A DNA stretch of 64,000 bases from Pseudomonas oleovorans subsp. oleovorans (GTDB lineage: Bacteria > Pseudomonadota > Gammaproteobacteria > Pseudomonadales > Pseudomonadaceae): the NCBI RefSeq assembly GCF_002197815.1, contig NZ_NIUB01000028.1:1-64000 (forward strand), written 5' to 3'. This document shows positions 8,353-16,578 of the stretch, piece by piece (the stretch's first letter is position 1; each line of letters begins with the position of its first letter). The position numbers and the translations under genes were made by a program. The notes beneath the pieces are model-generated. The model saw nothing but the letters and a program-made list of their open reading frames with translations. It was not told where the DNA came from and did not search any database.

Positions 8353-8695
8353 CCCTCTACTCCCCGAAATCGGGCGAGGGTGACGGTCGCGTCAGGTCAT
8401 GCGCAACGGGGTGGAAGCGTTTCGCTAAGCCGTGACCGACGATTTCGGTAAGTCGTGACCGCCTGTTTCGGAGCAGGCTGGAAATCGGTCACGTTGATAG
8501 CGAAATGAGCGGTCACGCGTTAGCGAAATGTCCGGTCACGATCTACCGAAACAGCCGGTCACGGTGGGCCGAAATACGCAGTATCGAGGCTCGCGCCCGC
8601 TCGGAGGTTGAGACGGGTATGACGACCATTCAAGCATTACTAAAGCGCTGATCCAATAAAAAAGCTGACCTTATAGTCAGATTATTCTTGATTGA

Positions 8696-8719
8696 CGCTG
8701 TATCCCAAGATATATAGCG
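8696..8719. promoter_or_regulatory. ModE-type operator upstream of modA
   Basis: CGCTGTATCCCAAGATATATAGCG is an almost symmetrical palindrome: CGCT and TAT on the left, ATA and AGCG on the right. It matches the known ModE binding pattern CGnTATAT-spacer-ATATAnCG. It lies 33 bases before the modA start, where a bound repressor would block transcription. The local modE-like gene is disrupted, so control would depend on a chromosomal ModE. Confidence 0.78.
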
Positions 8720-8752
8720 TCACTCCAAAAACAACACAGAAGAAGGTTCACC

Positions 8753-9538
8753 ATGGCTTCATGCACAACTATCCGCAATTGGCTGGTCGGTCTGTCCATG
8801 CTGATTTGTACGGCTCAATCCTGGGCCGAGGCCCCCGCTGTCGCCGCCGCAGCTGACCTGCAGTTTGCCTTGGAAGAAGTTCATCAGCAGTTCAAGGCCG
8901 ATACAGGTCTGTCGCTACGGCTGGTATTCGGCTCCTCCGGCAATTTCTACCGCCAGATCAGTGAGGGGGCGCCTTTCCAGCTTTATTTCTCGGCCGACGA
9001 GGAATACGTGCAGAAACTGCATGAAGCAGGTAAGACAGAGGATGAAGGCGCACTTTATGCCGTGGGCCGCATCGTACTGATGGTGCCAAACGGCTCGCCG
9101 CTCAAGGCTGATGAGCAACTGGCCGACCTGCGTGTTGCACTGGCGGACGGTCGCCTGAAGAAATTCGCTATCGCCAACCCGGAGCACGCGCCCTATGGCC
9201 GGCGGGCCGAGGAGGCGCTCAAGCACGCCGGCCTCTGGGCAGGTATCCAGGACAAGCTGGTGTTGGGCGAGAACGTCGCCCAGGCGGCCCAGTTCGCCAC
9301 TTCGGCCAGTGCTCAGGGCGGCATCGTTGCCTACTCCCTGGTGCTGTCACCGAATATGGCCAAGCGCGGCCAGTACGCCCTGATTCCCAGTGACTGGCAC
9401 GAGCCTCTGAAGCAGCGCATGGTGCTGGTCAAGGGAGCCGATGCCACCAGCCAAGCGTTCTACCGCTACCTGCAAGAGCCGGCCGCTCGCGCCATCTTGG
9501 CGCGCTACGGTTTCGTTTTACCCGCTCAGGAAGATTAA
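8753..9538 (+). CDS. modA: Periplasmic molybdate-binding protein of an ABC transporter
   Basis: 261 residues with a cleavable signal peptide (cleavage near WAEA, residue 25) and the ModA signatures AAAADLQFALEEV, LVFGSSGNFYRQISEGAPF and LYFSADEEY. These build the oxyanion pocket with serine hydroxyls and backbone amides. Known ModA proteins bind molybdate or tungstate and deliver it to ModB. The gene has an AGAAGG site upstream and is followed after two bases by modB. The molybdate/tungstate preference cannot be read from sequence. Confidence 0.92.
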   Translation: MASCTTIRNWLVGLSMLICTAQSWAEAPAVAAAADLQFALEEVHQQFKADTGLSLRLVFGSSGNFYRQISEGAPFQLYFSADEEYVQKLHEAGKTEDEGALYAVGRIVLMVPNGSPLKADEQLADLRVALADGRLKKFAIANPEHAPYGRRAEEALKHAGLWAGIQDKLVLGENVAQAAQFATSASAQGGIVAYSLVLSPNMAKRGQYALIPSDWHEPLKQRMVLVKGADATSQAFYRYLQEPAARAILARYGFVLPAQED

Positions 9539-9540
9539 GC

Positions 9541-10215
9541 GTGGATTGGTCAGCACTGTGGCTGTCGCTCAATCTGGCGTTCTGGACGATGCTGATTCTG
9601 CTCCCCGTGGGCATCTGGGTCGGCCGCAAGCTGGCCTGGTCAAACTTTCGTGGCAAGAGCATGACCGAGGCATTGCTGGCCCTACCATTGGTGTTGCCGC
9701 CGACGGTGCTCGGCTTCTACTTGTTGCTGGCCATGGGTGGCAATTCACCTATCGGTCAGGCCTACCAACACCTCTTCGGCCACTCGCTGACCTTCAGTTT
9801 CGAGGGGCTGCTGGTCGCCTCGGTGCTGTTTAATCTGCCGTTCGCCATCCAGCCCATGCAGCGGGCCTTCGAGGCCATTCCGGCGGATATCCGCGAGGCG
9901 GCGCGTTGCTGCGGTCTATCACCCTGGCAAGTGCTGCGACGCATCGAGTTGCCGCTGGCCTGGCCGGGCATCCTGTCTGCCTTGGTGCTGACCTTCGCCC
10001 ACACCTTGGGCGAGTTCGGCGTGGTGCTAATGGTCGGCGGCAGCATTCCCGGCGAGACGCGCACCATTGCCATCGCCATCTATGACCGGGTGCAGGCCTT
10101 CGACGACCAGGCTGCGGCGGTGATGTCCGCCGTGCTGCTGCTCTTCTCACTGGGGGCCATCGGCCTGTCCTATTTCGCCACCGCCAGATTGGGTCGACGC
10201 CATGCCCATAACTGA
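9541..10215 (+). CDS. modB: Molybdate ABC transporter permease
   Basis: 224 residues, GTG start. Five or six hydrophobic helices and the permease EAA loop (DIREAARCCGLSPWQVLRRI, near residues 118-138) identify ModB. The helix FAHTLGEFGVVLMVGG matches the ModB/CysT family. Two copies form the inner-membrane channel driven by ModC. It overlaps modC by 14 bases, so the two are translated together. Confidence 0.93.
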   Translation: MDWSALWLSLNLAFWTMLILLPVGIWVGRKLAWSNFRGKSMTEALLALPLVLPPTVLGFYLLLAMGGNSPIGQAYQHLFGHSLTFSFEGLLVASVLFNLPFAIQPMQRAFEAIPADIREAARCCGLSPWQVLRRIELPLAWPGILSALVLTFAHTLGEFGVVLMVGGSIPGETRTIAIAIYDRVQAFDDQAAAVMSAVLLLFSLGAIGLSYFATARLGRRHAHN

Positions 10216-11311
10216 CGAGAAGGATGGCTTGTACCTGCGTGTGCGGCAGGCCGCCCCCATCCCGCTGGACGCCGAACTGCACTGCGCGCCGGGCGAGGTG
10301 CTGGCACTGGTCGGCCCCTCCGGTAGCGGCAAGTCCACCTTGCTGCGCAGCATCGCCGGCCTCCATCGGCCGAAGCAGGGACTGATCCGTTGCGGTGGCG
10401 AAACCTGGCTCGATAGCGAACACCAAATCGCGGTAGCCACCGATAAGCGCCGGATTGGCATGGTGTTCCAGCACTACGCGCTGTTCCCGCACCTGTCCGC
10501 GTTGGACAACATCGTGCAGGCCATGGGCGAGGTGCCGCCTGCCGAACGCACGGATCGCGCCTTGGCATTGCTGGATAGGCTCCATCTGCACGGCCTGGCG
10601 CAACGCCACCCGCATCAGCTGTCCGGTGGCCAGCAGCAGCGGGTCGCCGTCGCCCGCGCCCTGGCTCGCGAACCCAAGGTGTTGCTGCTCGATGAGCCGT
10701 TCTCGGCGGTGGACCGGGCGACCCGCGAAGCACTGTACGGTGAACTGGCCGAACTGCGCGAAGTGCTGCGCATGCCGGTGCTGCTGGTTACCCACGACCT
10801 GGACGAAGCCACCCTGTTGGCGGATCAACTCTGCATTCTTTCTGCCGGCAGAACTTTGCAGGCCGGCATACCCGACCGCGTGCTGGCCGCCCCGGCTACG
10901 CCCGAGGTGGCGCGCCTGGTGGGGATGCGCAACCTGTTTACGGGTACGGTCCTGCACCATGGCGCCGATCACAGCCTGATCGATTGGGCAGGCCAGCCGC
11001 TGCGTGTTCGTCGCCAGGCGGATTGGATGCCGGGACAACGCGTGAGTTGGGGGTTGCCGACTTCCAGCGTACTGCTGATGCCTCAACAGCATGCGCCAGG
11101 CGCTCTGGACAATCCCGTAGACGCGCAGATAGAGCGACTGTTGCCGCTGGGCGAGCACTTGCGTGTCGAGCTGCGTCGAGGCCAGGCGGGCTTGACCATG
11201 AACGTGCCCCGTCATCTGGCGCAACGCTACGGCCTGGCTGCGGGCCAGCGCCTGACGATTCGCCTACGTGGTGAAACCATCCATTTGATGCCCGTCGAGG
11301 GCAGCCTTTAG
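10202..11311 (+). CDS. modC: Molybdate ABC transporter ATP-binding protein
   Basis: 369 residues. The nucleotide-binding domain has Walker A GPSGSGKST (near 39), a Q-loop in IGMVFQHYALFPHLSA, the signature LSGGQQQRVAVARAL (near 140), Walker B VLLLDEPFSAVD (near 162) and the H-loop VTHDLDEA. The last 120 residues form a TOBE/mop-like domain, which in ModC binds oxyanion and gives feedback control. Full length for the family. Confidence 0.93.
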   Translation: MPITDEKDGLYLRVRQAAPIPLDAELHCAPGEVLALVGPSGSGKSTLLRSIAGLHRPKQGLIRCGGETWLDSEHQIAVATDKRRIGMVFQHYALFPHLSALDNIVQAMGEVPPAERTDRALALLDRLHLHGLAQRHPHQLSGGQQQRVAVARALAREPKVLLLDEPFSAVDRATREALYGELAELREVLRMPVLLVTHDLDEATLLADQLCILSAGRTLQAGIPDRVLAAPATPEVARLVGMRNLFTGTVLHHGADHSLIDWAGQPLRVRRQADWMPGQRVSWGLPTSSVLLMPQQHAPGALDNPVDAQIERLLPLGEHLRVELRRGQAGLTMNVPRHLAQRYGLAAGQRLTIRLRGETIHLMPVEGSL

Positions 11312-11321
11312 GTAAAAATCC

Positions 11322-12107
11322 ATGCGCGAAAACAAGCCTGCCGCATTCGGTGCAGGAGCTGGTGTAGGTCTGCTCGGTGGGCTGATAGGGCTTGGCGGGG
11401 CCGAATTCCGGCTGCCACTGTTGATCGGTTTGTTCCGTTTCCATGCCCTGGAGGCGGTGATCCTCAACAAGGCCATCAGCCTGATGGTCGTGGCGGCGGC
11501 CTTGCCGATCCGCTCGTTCTCCGTGCCGCTTAATGAGGTGTTGGCTTGGTGGCCCGCGATACTGAACCTACTGGCCGGCAGTCTGATCGGTGCCTGGATC
11601 GGTGCCGGTTGGGCGACTCGCTTACAGTCACACCACCTCTACCGGGTGATCGCAGTGCTGCTGCTGTTGATTGCGCTGATCCTGGTATTTGGCCACAGCC
11701 CACATAGCACCGGTCGTCCGCTACTGGAGGCATCCTGGTTGATTCCGGCTGGCCTGCTGGCCGGGCTAGTCGTCGGCATGGTCGCGTCTTTGCTCGGGGT
11801 GGCCGGTGGAGAGCTGCTGATTCCAACCTTTGTCCTGCTCTTCGGCGCGGATATCAAACTGGCAGGTAGCCTTTCGCTGGCCGTCAGCCTGCCGACGATG
11901 CTGATCGGCTTTGCCCGCTACAGCCGCGACCAGAGCTTCGCCGTGCTGGGCAAGCACAAGCCGTTCGTGCTCTGGATGGCTCTCGGCTCTCTGGCTGGCA
12001 CCGCATTAGGGGGCTTGCTGCTTGGCTGGGTCAGTACCGCTGTCCTGCTGCCGTTGCTGGCCACCATTCTGCTGCTGTCGGCAATCAAGCTTTGGCGACA
12101 CTCTTGA
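11322..12107 (+). CDS. TSUP (TauE/SafE) family membrane permease
   Basis: 261 residues with seven or eight hydrophobic segments and two related halves, each with a glycine-rich loop (GGLIGLGGAEFRLPLLIGLF near residue 18; SLLGVAGGELLIPTFVLLFG near 153). This is the TSUP pattern; members move sulfite, sulfoacetate or other organosulfur anions. It starts ten bases after modC and probably belongs to the mod transcript. Its end overlaps the antisense end of the small gene at 12006-12365. Confidence 0.85.
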   Translation: MRENKPAAFGAGAGVGLLGGLIGLGGAEFRLPLLIGLFRFHALEAVILNKAISLMVVAAALPIRSFSVPLNEVLAWWPAILNLLAGSLIGAWIGAGWATRLQSHHLYRVIAVLLLLIALILVFGHSPHSTGRPLLEASWLIPAGLLAGLVVGMVASLLGVAGGELLIPTFVLLFGADIKLAGSLSLAVSLPTMLIGFARYSRDQSFAVLGKHKPFVLWMALGSLAGTALGGLLLGWVSTAVLLPLLATILLLSAIKLWRHS

Positions 12108-12365
12108 TGTCGGAGTGAGTACCGGGGTCATGCTCATGGCATGTAATCGAAGCAGCTCGTCGCGCAGCGCTGCCGTCCCACCAATATCAGCGAGGCAACG
12201 GTCCAGACGATCAACCAGGTGCAGTTGCTGGGAGGTATCGAAATGCTGTTGAAACCGATCTAGCCCAGTGGCGTCGACCTCACCATATGGTGTGAGGCGA
12301 AACGAAGGCGGCGGAATCTCGATCATGTTGGGCAAATGACTGGCGGCTTTCATGCGAATACTCAT
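12006..12365 (-). CDS. Small gene coupled to ginD, possibly truncated
   Basis: 119 residues starting at an ATG one base after the ginD stop (TTTGAAATG), so it looks like a fifth gene of the recombinase operon. The first 80 residues read like a real protein (LPNMIEIPPPSFRLTPYGEV, later RLDRCLADIGGTAALRDELL), whereas the last 34 overlap the 3' end of the TSUP gene antisense and are glutamine-rich. The C-terminus may have been replaced when the cargo joined. No family is recognised. Confidence 0.45.
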   Translation of the reverse strand: MSIRMKAASHLPNMIEIPPPSFRLTPYGEVDATGLDRFQQHFDTSQQLHLVDRLDRCLADIGGTAALRDELLRLHAMSMTPVLTPTSRVSPKLDCRQQQNGGQQRQQDSGTDPAKQQAP

Positions 12366-12366
12366 T

Positions 12367-12831
12367 TCAAAGTTTTTTGTGGCCTCGCGGATCAAGAGGA
12401 AGCACATTGGAAGCCGGCAGTTGGCGCTCCAAGTCCGCAATACGGTCGTACAGCTCAAGAATGGTGGCGTCGGCCTCACTGAGTAGGCTGGCTAGGTGGT
12501 CACGCTGCTGCGTGATTTCCTCGATCCGTTCTCGAAGTCCACGATTTCTTCTGCGGGCTAATAAGCTGACTTGGTGCACTGATGGCGGACGTTGCTCAGC
12601 GTGTCCTTCCACGTACTTTTGGATCTCAGCGATCAGTAGGGGGAAACGAGCTTTTTTCAGTGCAGAGGGGTCGCTGCCGGCCTCCTTGGCAACGTTGTTC
12701 TGACTTACGGGCGTCCCCTTCGGCAGTCGTTCGGGCTTGTTACTCTTCAGCCGCTCGAACGCTGCGCGATACTGCTCGCCGGCACTCATTCGCTTAGCCG
12801 GGTCAGCGGATTCATGCTTGCCGGATGACAT
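12367..12831 (-). CDS. ginD: Small coiled-coil protein of the recombinase operon
   Basis: 154 residues from the ATG at 12831, overlapping ginC by 20 bases. The N-terminal half has a helix-turn-helix-like stretch (PVSQNNVAKEAGSDPSALKK). The C-terminal half is a predicted coiled coil (RERIEEITQQRDHLASLL, then ELYDRIADLERQL). Position and architecture match ginD of GInt islands, and also the TnpC-type accessory protein of Tn554-like elements. It may organise the recombinase complex or influence orientation; that role is inferred. Confidence 0.7.
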   Translation of the reverse strand: MSSGKHESADPAKRMSAGEQYRAAFERLKSNKPERLPKGTPVSQNNVAKEAGSDPSALKKARFPLLIAEIQKYVEGHAEQRPPSVHQVSLLARRRNRGLRERIEEITQQRDHLASLLSEADATILELYDRIADLERQLPASNVLPLDPRGHKKL

Positions 12832-14851
12832 GGCGATAATTCTCCACACTACGTTTCTGGGCTTCCAACGAAGTCCTTAGCGGACTATCTACCTCGGCAG
12901 CGGCCAGGCGCTCATCCAATACCGCCTCCAACACTTCGACTTCGTCGACTTGCTCGGGATCATAGAGAACGTCCGCACATGGTTTGGTTTCTCCAGGGGA
13001 GTCGCCCCCTCCGCAGCGAGCGATATTGTCGATACCGCCATAGGGACAGGGGGCACGGCTCGTGCAGATGCCCAGCAAAATCGGTCGATGAGTGACCGTC
13101 CCCTTCTTAGCCAGATTGATCGCTTTCTTAGCATCAGAGGCTGAGATCAGGCGGACAATCTCAGATTTTCGCTTCTCGCCGTGGGGGCTGACGAATCGGT
13201 TGCTCGTCAGCTGTTGCAGTTGCCTACCCAAAGTTTCGTACATGGTGCGGACGTAGTAGGCATGGGCCTTCTCTTCCAGCCGTACCCTGGAATGGTTTTG
13301 CCCGTAGTAGAGACTCATCGCTCTGGCGACGTGCTTTAGCTGAAACTGCAATGAAGCGTCGCTGACCAGCCCGGATGCCTGCATATTCACTGCGCCGGTT
13401 CGTCGGAGCTGATGCCAGGCCAACGGCCAGATTTTGCCGACCGCAAACTCGTCGGTCAGCGTCGGCGTCACCAACCGAGCCAATGCGAAATCTTCCGGCG
13501 TAATGCGCAATTGCTCAGGGTCGAACAGCTTGTCGAACCACTGAAGCACATGGGCATAGCTCGGAATCGATGGCCGAATCGTGCGGTTGATCTTGGTGAA
13601 CTTCGTTCCCCACGGTTCAAGGCAATAATCAAGCAGATAGCGCTTGGCCGGATCATCCGGCACCGAGGCCTCGCCGGGGGGAGAATCGCATTCTGCGCGG
13701 AGGTCTGCGACCACACGCATGGCTTCAACTGCCACCTGAGCTGACGGGGACGTCACCCAAAGTGCCTCAGAATCCGACATCGTCTTGGTCGTTCGTCCGC
13801 GCAATACATGGATGTCGCCAAACTGCGGATCACGTTCTATGTGCAAGCAATCAGCGCGCAGGTTCCAAGCCTCTTCGACTCGCATGAGGCTGAAATTCAG
13901 CAGATAGCACAGTCCAGATCGGCTCACGAGGTTGAGGTAGCGACTCAGAGTTTGAATGCGAATTTCGTCGTCGCTCACTCCCAGCCAGCGACGAAATAGT
14001 TCCACCATGCCAAACCGATGCGCTGTGTCGATGAATGGGCCGTAGTACTGCCGCCCAGTCAACTTTCCGTTTGATCCATCCGACGGCCACTGAAACGGAT
14101 AGAACGATTGTGGCCTGCGTTGTCCTTGGAGACTGGCAGAGTTGTGCCGATAGGCAGACAGACAGAAGCGGAAGCACTCCTCGACTTGGCCTCGATGCGC
14201 CAAAAAGTCATCCAGGCATTCACGCAAGCGTGTGATTTGATAGTGCCAAATGCGGGGCGGGATATAGGGGGTCTGGAGCTTCTGGTGGTCGGGCATGGCC
14301 GCTGCGAGGCGTGCCAACCCTGCGCGATCCAACAAGGTGAACCCCAGCGCATCCCGCCGCTCATACAGTTCGTGCAGCAATGCCAAAAACTCACCGGACC
14401 GGGAAGCCTGGAGCACCTCCGGGAGAAGGTCGGCAACGCGCGGAAAATGACTCAGTTCGGATGCGAGAATGCCTTCTTGAGTGCACAAGACGAACAGCCG
14501 ACGCATCTGGTCGAAGCGCGTTTTCAGGCCTCGGTATCCACGGGCTCCATTGGGGCCGTATAGCCACCAGCCGATTACGGTCCGCAATAAATCGGCGTTC
14601 GCAGGATCGATCGCGGCGACATATTTCTTAGCTGGGCCATCGCCGAAATTGAGAGTGAGCCGTTTTCCCGCCCACGCGTCGAGCCGCCAAATGGCATCGC
14701 CCCAACGGCTCACCACCTGGCCAGCGGCATCTATGATGACCGGCCAATCACGCTGCGGTGGCCAGCACGGCGGACGGTAGTTCGGTGCATCAGGAATCGC
14801 TAGGGGCGAGTCGATGCCGAGGCCAAGTTCGGAAAGAATATTTTTCGTCAT
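12812..14851 (-). CDS. ginC: Tyrosine recombinase C of a three-recombinase operon
   Basis: 679 residues. The C-terminal catalytic domain shows the expected tetrad: Arg324 (SLMRVEEAWNLR), His480 and Arg483 (AWHQLRRTG), His507 (LKHVARAM) and Tyr515/516 (SLYYGQNH). The first 280 residues are a long N-terminal region, larger than in ordinary integrases. The C-terminal tail carries several cysteines (LGICTSRAPCPYGG, IARCGGG). It overlaps ginB by four bases (ATGA). The active site is complete, so it should be able to cut and join DNA. Confidence 0.85.
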   Translation of the reverse strand: MTKNILSELGLGIDSPLAIPDAPNYRPPCWPPQRDWPVIIDAAGQVVSRWGDAIWRLDAWAGKRLTLNFGDGPAKKYVAAIDPANADLLRTVIGWWLYGPNGARGYRGLKTRFDQMRRLFVLCTQEGILASELSHFPRVADLLPEVLQASRSGEFLALLHELYERRDALGFTLLDRAGLARLAAAMPDHQKLQTPYIPPRIWHYQITRLRECLDDFLAHRGQVEECFRFCLSAYRHNSASLQGQRRPQSFYPFQWPSDGSNGKLTGRQYYGPFIDTAHRFGMVELFRRWLGVSDDEIRIQTLSRYLNLVSRSGLCYLLNFSLMRVEEAWNLRADCLHIERDPQFGDIHVLRGRTTKTMSDSEALWVTSPSAQVAVEAMRVVADLRAECDSPPGEASVPDDPAKRYLLDYCLEPWGTKFTKINRTIRPSIPSYAHVLQWFDKLFDPEQLRITPEDFALARLVTPTLTDEFAVGKIWPLAWHQLRRTGAVNMQASGLVSDASLQFQLKHVARAMSLYYGQNHSRVRLEEKAHAYYVRTMYETLGRQLQQLTSNRFVSPHGEKRKSEIVRLISASDAKKAINLAKKGTVTHRPILLGICTSRAPCPYGGIDNIARCGGGDSPGETKPCADVLYDPEQVDEVEVLEAVLDERLAAAEVDSPLRTSLEAQKRSVENYRHVIRQA

Positions 14852-16578
14852 GCTGATCTTTGTCGCAGTTCTGCCAATTGGATGAAGCCATCCCAGGCCG
14901 GGTGGTAGTCACCTTCACTTATGCGCGCTCTGGCTTCTTCGACCCAAAGCCTGCGGACCTCGCTACTTTCTTCGAAGAAGCGCAGTTTGGCCGTCAGCCG
15001 ATCGATCACCAGCAGGGCCGGATGCTCTGTCGTCAGGTGCTTACCCGAACTGGGTGGGCGGTAGCGTGCCAGTTCAAGCGATTTGAGGTGGCGCAAGCTA
15101 CCGAGAGACCACACATGATCCTCACTTTCGATATCCCGGTGCTGGGTACAGAACAGGCAACCGGCAGCATTGATGCAGTCGGGTCGCGGACCATTCTTCG
15201 GCATCGTGCCCACTGGTTCAGGTGTGGCCGATACACATCTACCAGGAGCAGGAGGTGAAAGGGACGGATCGGTTTGCTGATGGAAGCGCGTAATTTCCAC
15301 CATAGCGATCTGCGGGTGCGGTTCGGCATATACGCGTATCAGCGTTTGCACCGTATGCTGGGCCAACTCCGCAACCTGTTGGGGATTCTGGGACTCCCGA
15401 AGCAACCAGTTGATGCGCGTCCCGCGCAGTTTTCGCGGTCTCACAAGCGGTATGCCAAGCTCGCGGCAGATGCGCGTAACGTTCGTGAACTGCGTCGCCT
15501 CTTCTAGGATTCGTCCCCCGCTACGTATAAGCGGAAAGAGCAAACCATCCGGCTCATTGGGAAACCATTCGGAACGCCATTCGAGATAGCGCTCGAACCA
15601 CTCTCGATAACTGGCAAAAATCTCGAATAGCACTTCTCCTTCCCGTCGATTTTTGTAGGTACGTATCTGGTAGCCGTCTAAGTGGCTGGTGTAATGAAAC
15701 TGCTCAACCCGCAGGGTATGTGCTTGCTGGAGGTTCAGACCGGTCTGGGCGATGAACATCAGCAATTCACTCTCGATCCGTAAATTGACGATGGGGAAAC
15801 GGGTCCGCAGTGTCCGATCTGCATCGTGGGCGGCACGCGCCGCCAGGGATGCTTCGATTTGCGCTTGGTTTTGCGGCCTGGTACGGCGGGCCGCTACTTT
15901 CTCGGGGCTCTGCAATCCCGACCATAGTTCCAGCACTTGGCCGGTGCGTAACGAAATACACACTGGGAGGGGGGCCATTGTCCCCCTCCAGGTCAATGCC
16001 TCGCATACGTCAGCTAGAAGGTGTCCGAATGCGAAGGTGTTTTGCAGACTCTGCTTGTCCGCTTTGCTCGTATGTACCTTGCCTTTGCCGCGCGGCTTGC
16101 GAATACGTGTGCTCTTGCTCAGGCTTGCTTGGCGGTCCAATGCTCGGTCCAGCATCGTCGCCGTGAGCCTGGTGAGATCGTACAGGGACCCATCGCTGAA
16201 ATTACGTTCGACTCGATGACGCTGGAGCAAGTGATCGGTCCAACGAATGAACGTGTCGGCCGCCGTCTCGAGACTGAGATTCACGTTTTCTGAATCGATC
16301 CAGGCAAAGAATCGACGCAATGCACTGATCTTATTCTGCACCGAGAAGCGACTTCCGCCACCAGCAAGGTCGTCAGTCATGTGCTCATGCAGCCGCGTCA
16401 CCAGCTCGAAACGTTCCGGCAAGGGACTGCCGAGTTCGCTCTGCGCGATCTGGCGGCCCACATGCTTCACCTTTGCTGCTGCACCTCCGCGAAACAGCAG
16501 CGGCCGGAGGTCCCAGGGCGTTTCAGTGGCCCCATACTCAAGCATCGGGAAAGTGAGGTCGAATTCGGAACTATCCAT
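14848..16578 (-). CDS. ginB: Tyrosine recombinase B, active site partly changed
   Basis: 576 residues from the ATG at 16578, which overlaps the ginA stop; a longer frame to 16731 overlaps ginA and is unlikely. An integrase fold is recognisable, but the usual Arg of box I is replaced in QTGLNLQQAHTLR (Asn282). Box II reads RKLRGTRINWL, with Arg388 but no histidine three residues earlier. Tyr417 is in LIRVYAEP. The C-terminus has a cysteine cluster (CINAAGCLFCTQH). It may be a structural partner rather than an autonomous enzyme. Confidence 0.8.
   Translation of the reverse strand: MDSSEFDLTFPMLEYGATETPWDLRPLLFRGGAAAKVKHVGRQIAQSELGSPLPERFELVTRLHEHMTDDLAGGGSRFSVQNKISALRRFFAWIDSENVNLSLETAADTFIRWTDHLLQRHRVERNFSDGSLYDLTRLTATMLDRALDRQASLSKSTRIRKPRGKGKVHTSKADKQSLQNTFAFGHLLADVCEALTWRGTMAPLPVCISLRTGQVLELWSGLQSPEKVAARRTRPQNQAQIEASLAARAAHDADRTLRTRFPIVNLRIESELLMFIAQTGLNLQQAHTLRVEQFHYTSHLDGYQIRTYKNRREGEVLFEIFASYREWFERYLEWRSEWFPNEPDGLLFPLIRSGGRILEEATQFTNVTRICRELGIPLVRPRKLRGTRINWLLRESQNPQQVAELAQHTVQTLIRVYAEPHPQIAMVEITRFHQQTDPSLSPPAPGRCVSATPEPVGTMPKNGPRPDCINAAGCLFCTQHRDIESEDHVWSLGSLRHLKSLELARYRPPSSGKHLTTEHPALLVIDRLTAKLRFFEESSEVRRLWVEEARARISEGDYHPAWDGFIQLAELRQRSA

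Larger units (their letters stand above)
5943..8580 (-). mobile_element. IS21-family insertion sequence, 2638 bp
   Basis: It carries leftward istA and istB. The ends are TGCGGATTTCGG at 5943 and, on the complementary strand from 8580, TGCGTATTTCGG. Further copies of a GTGACCG...TTTCG motif recur inside both termini, as is usual for the multiple transposase sites of IS21 elements. The insertion is flanked by a perfect 6-bp duplication, GTATCG, at 5937-5942 and 8581-8586. It appears intact and recent, because the target gene can be rejoined without loss. Confidence 0.93.
5660..8651 (+). pseudogene. modE: modE-like regulator, split by an IS21-family element
   Basis: The 5' part (5660-5942, GTG start) encodes a ModE/LysR-type winged helix: GPGKVDLLEAIQRSGSISGA, then GMSYRRAWLLVETMNRCF and GGRHGGGARLSDAGEQVL. 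At 5943 the insertion begins. The 3' part resumes at 8587 in the same frame and ends at 8651 (IEARARSEVETGMTTI, then stop near ALLKR). Removing the insertion and one GTATCG copy restores a one-domain protein of about 117 residues without the molybdate-binding domains of full ModE. The truncated frame runs into the insertion and stops at 6019. ModE represses modABC when molybdate is bound; a one-domain form would need another sensing route. Confidence 0.88.

Noticed and set aside
6108..8451. Long open frames antisense to istA and istB
   Set aside because: GC-rich third positions on the real strand create long shadow frames. The istA/istB translations have clear domains; the antisense ones do not.
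9830..11224. Long leftward frame opposite modB and modC
   Set aside because: It is a shadow of modC with no domain and no ribosome-binding site.
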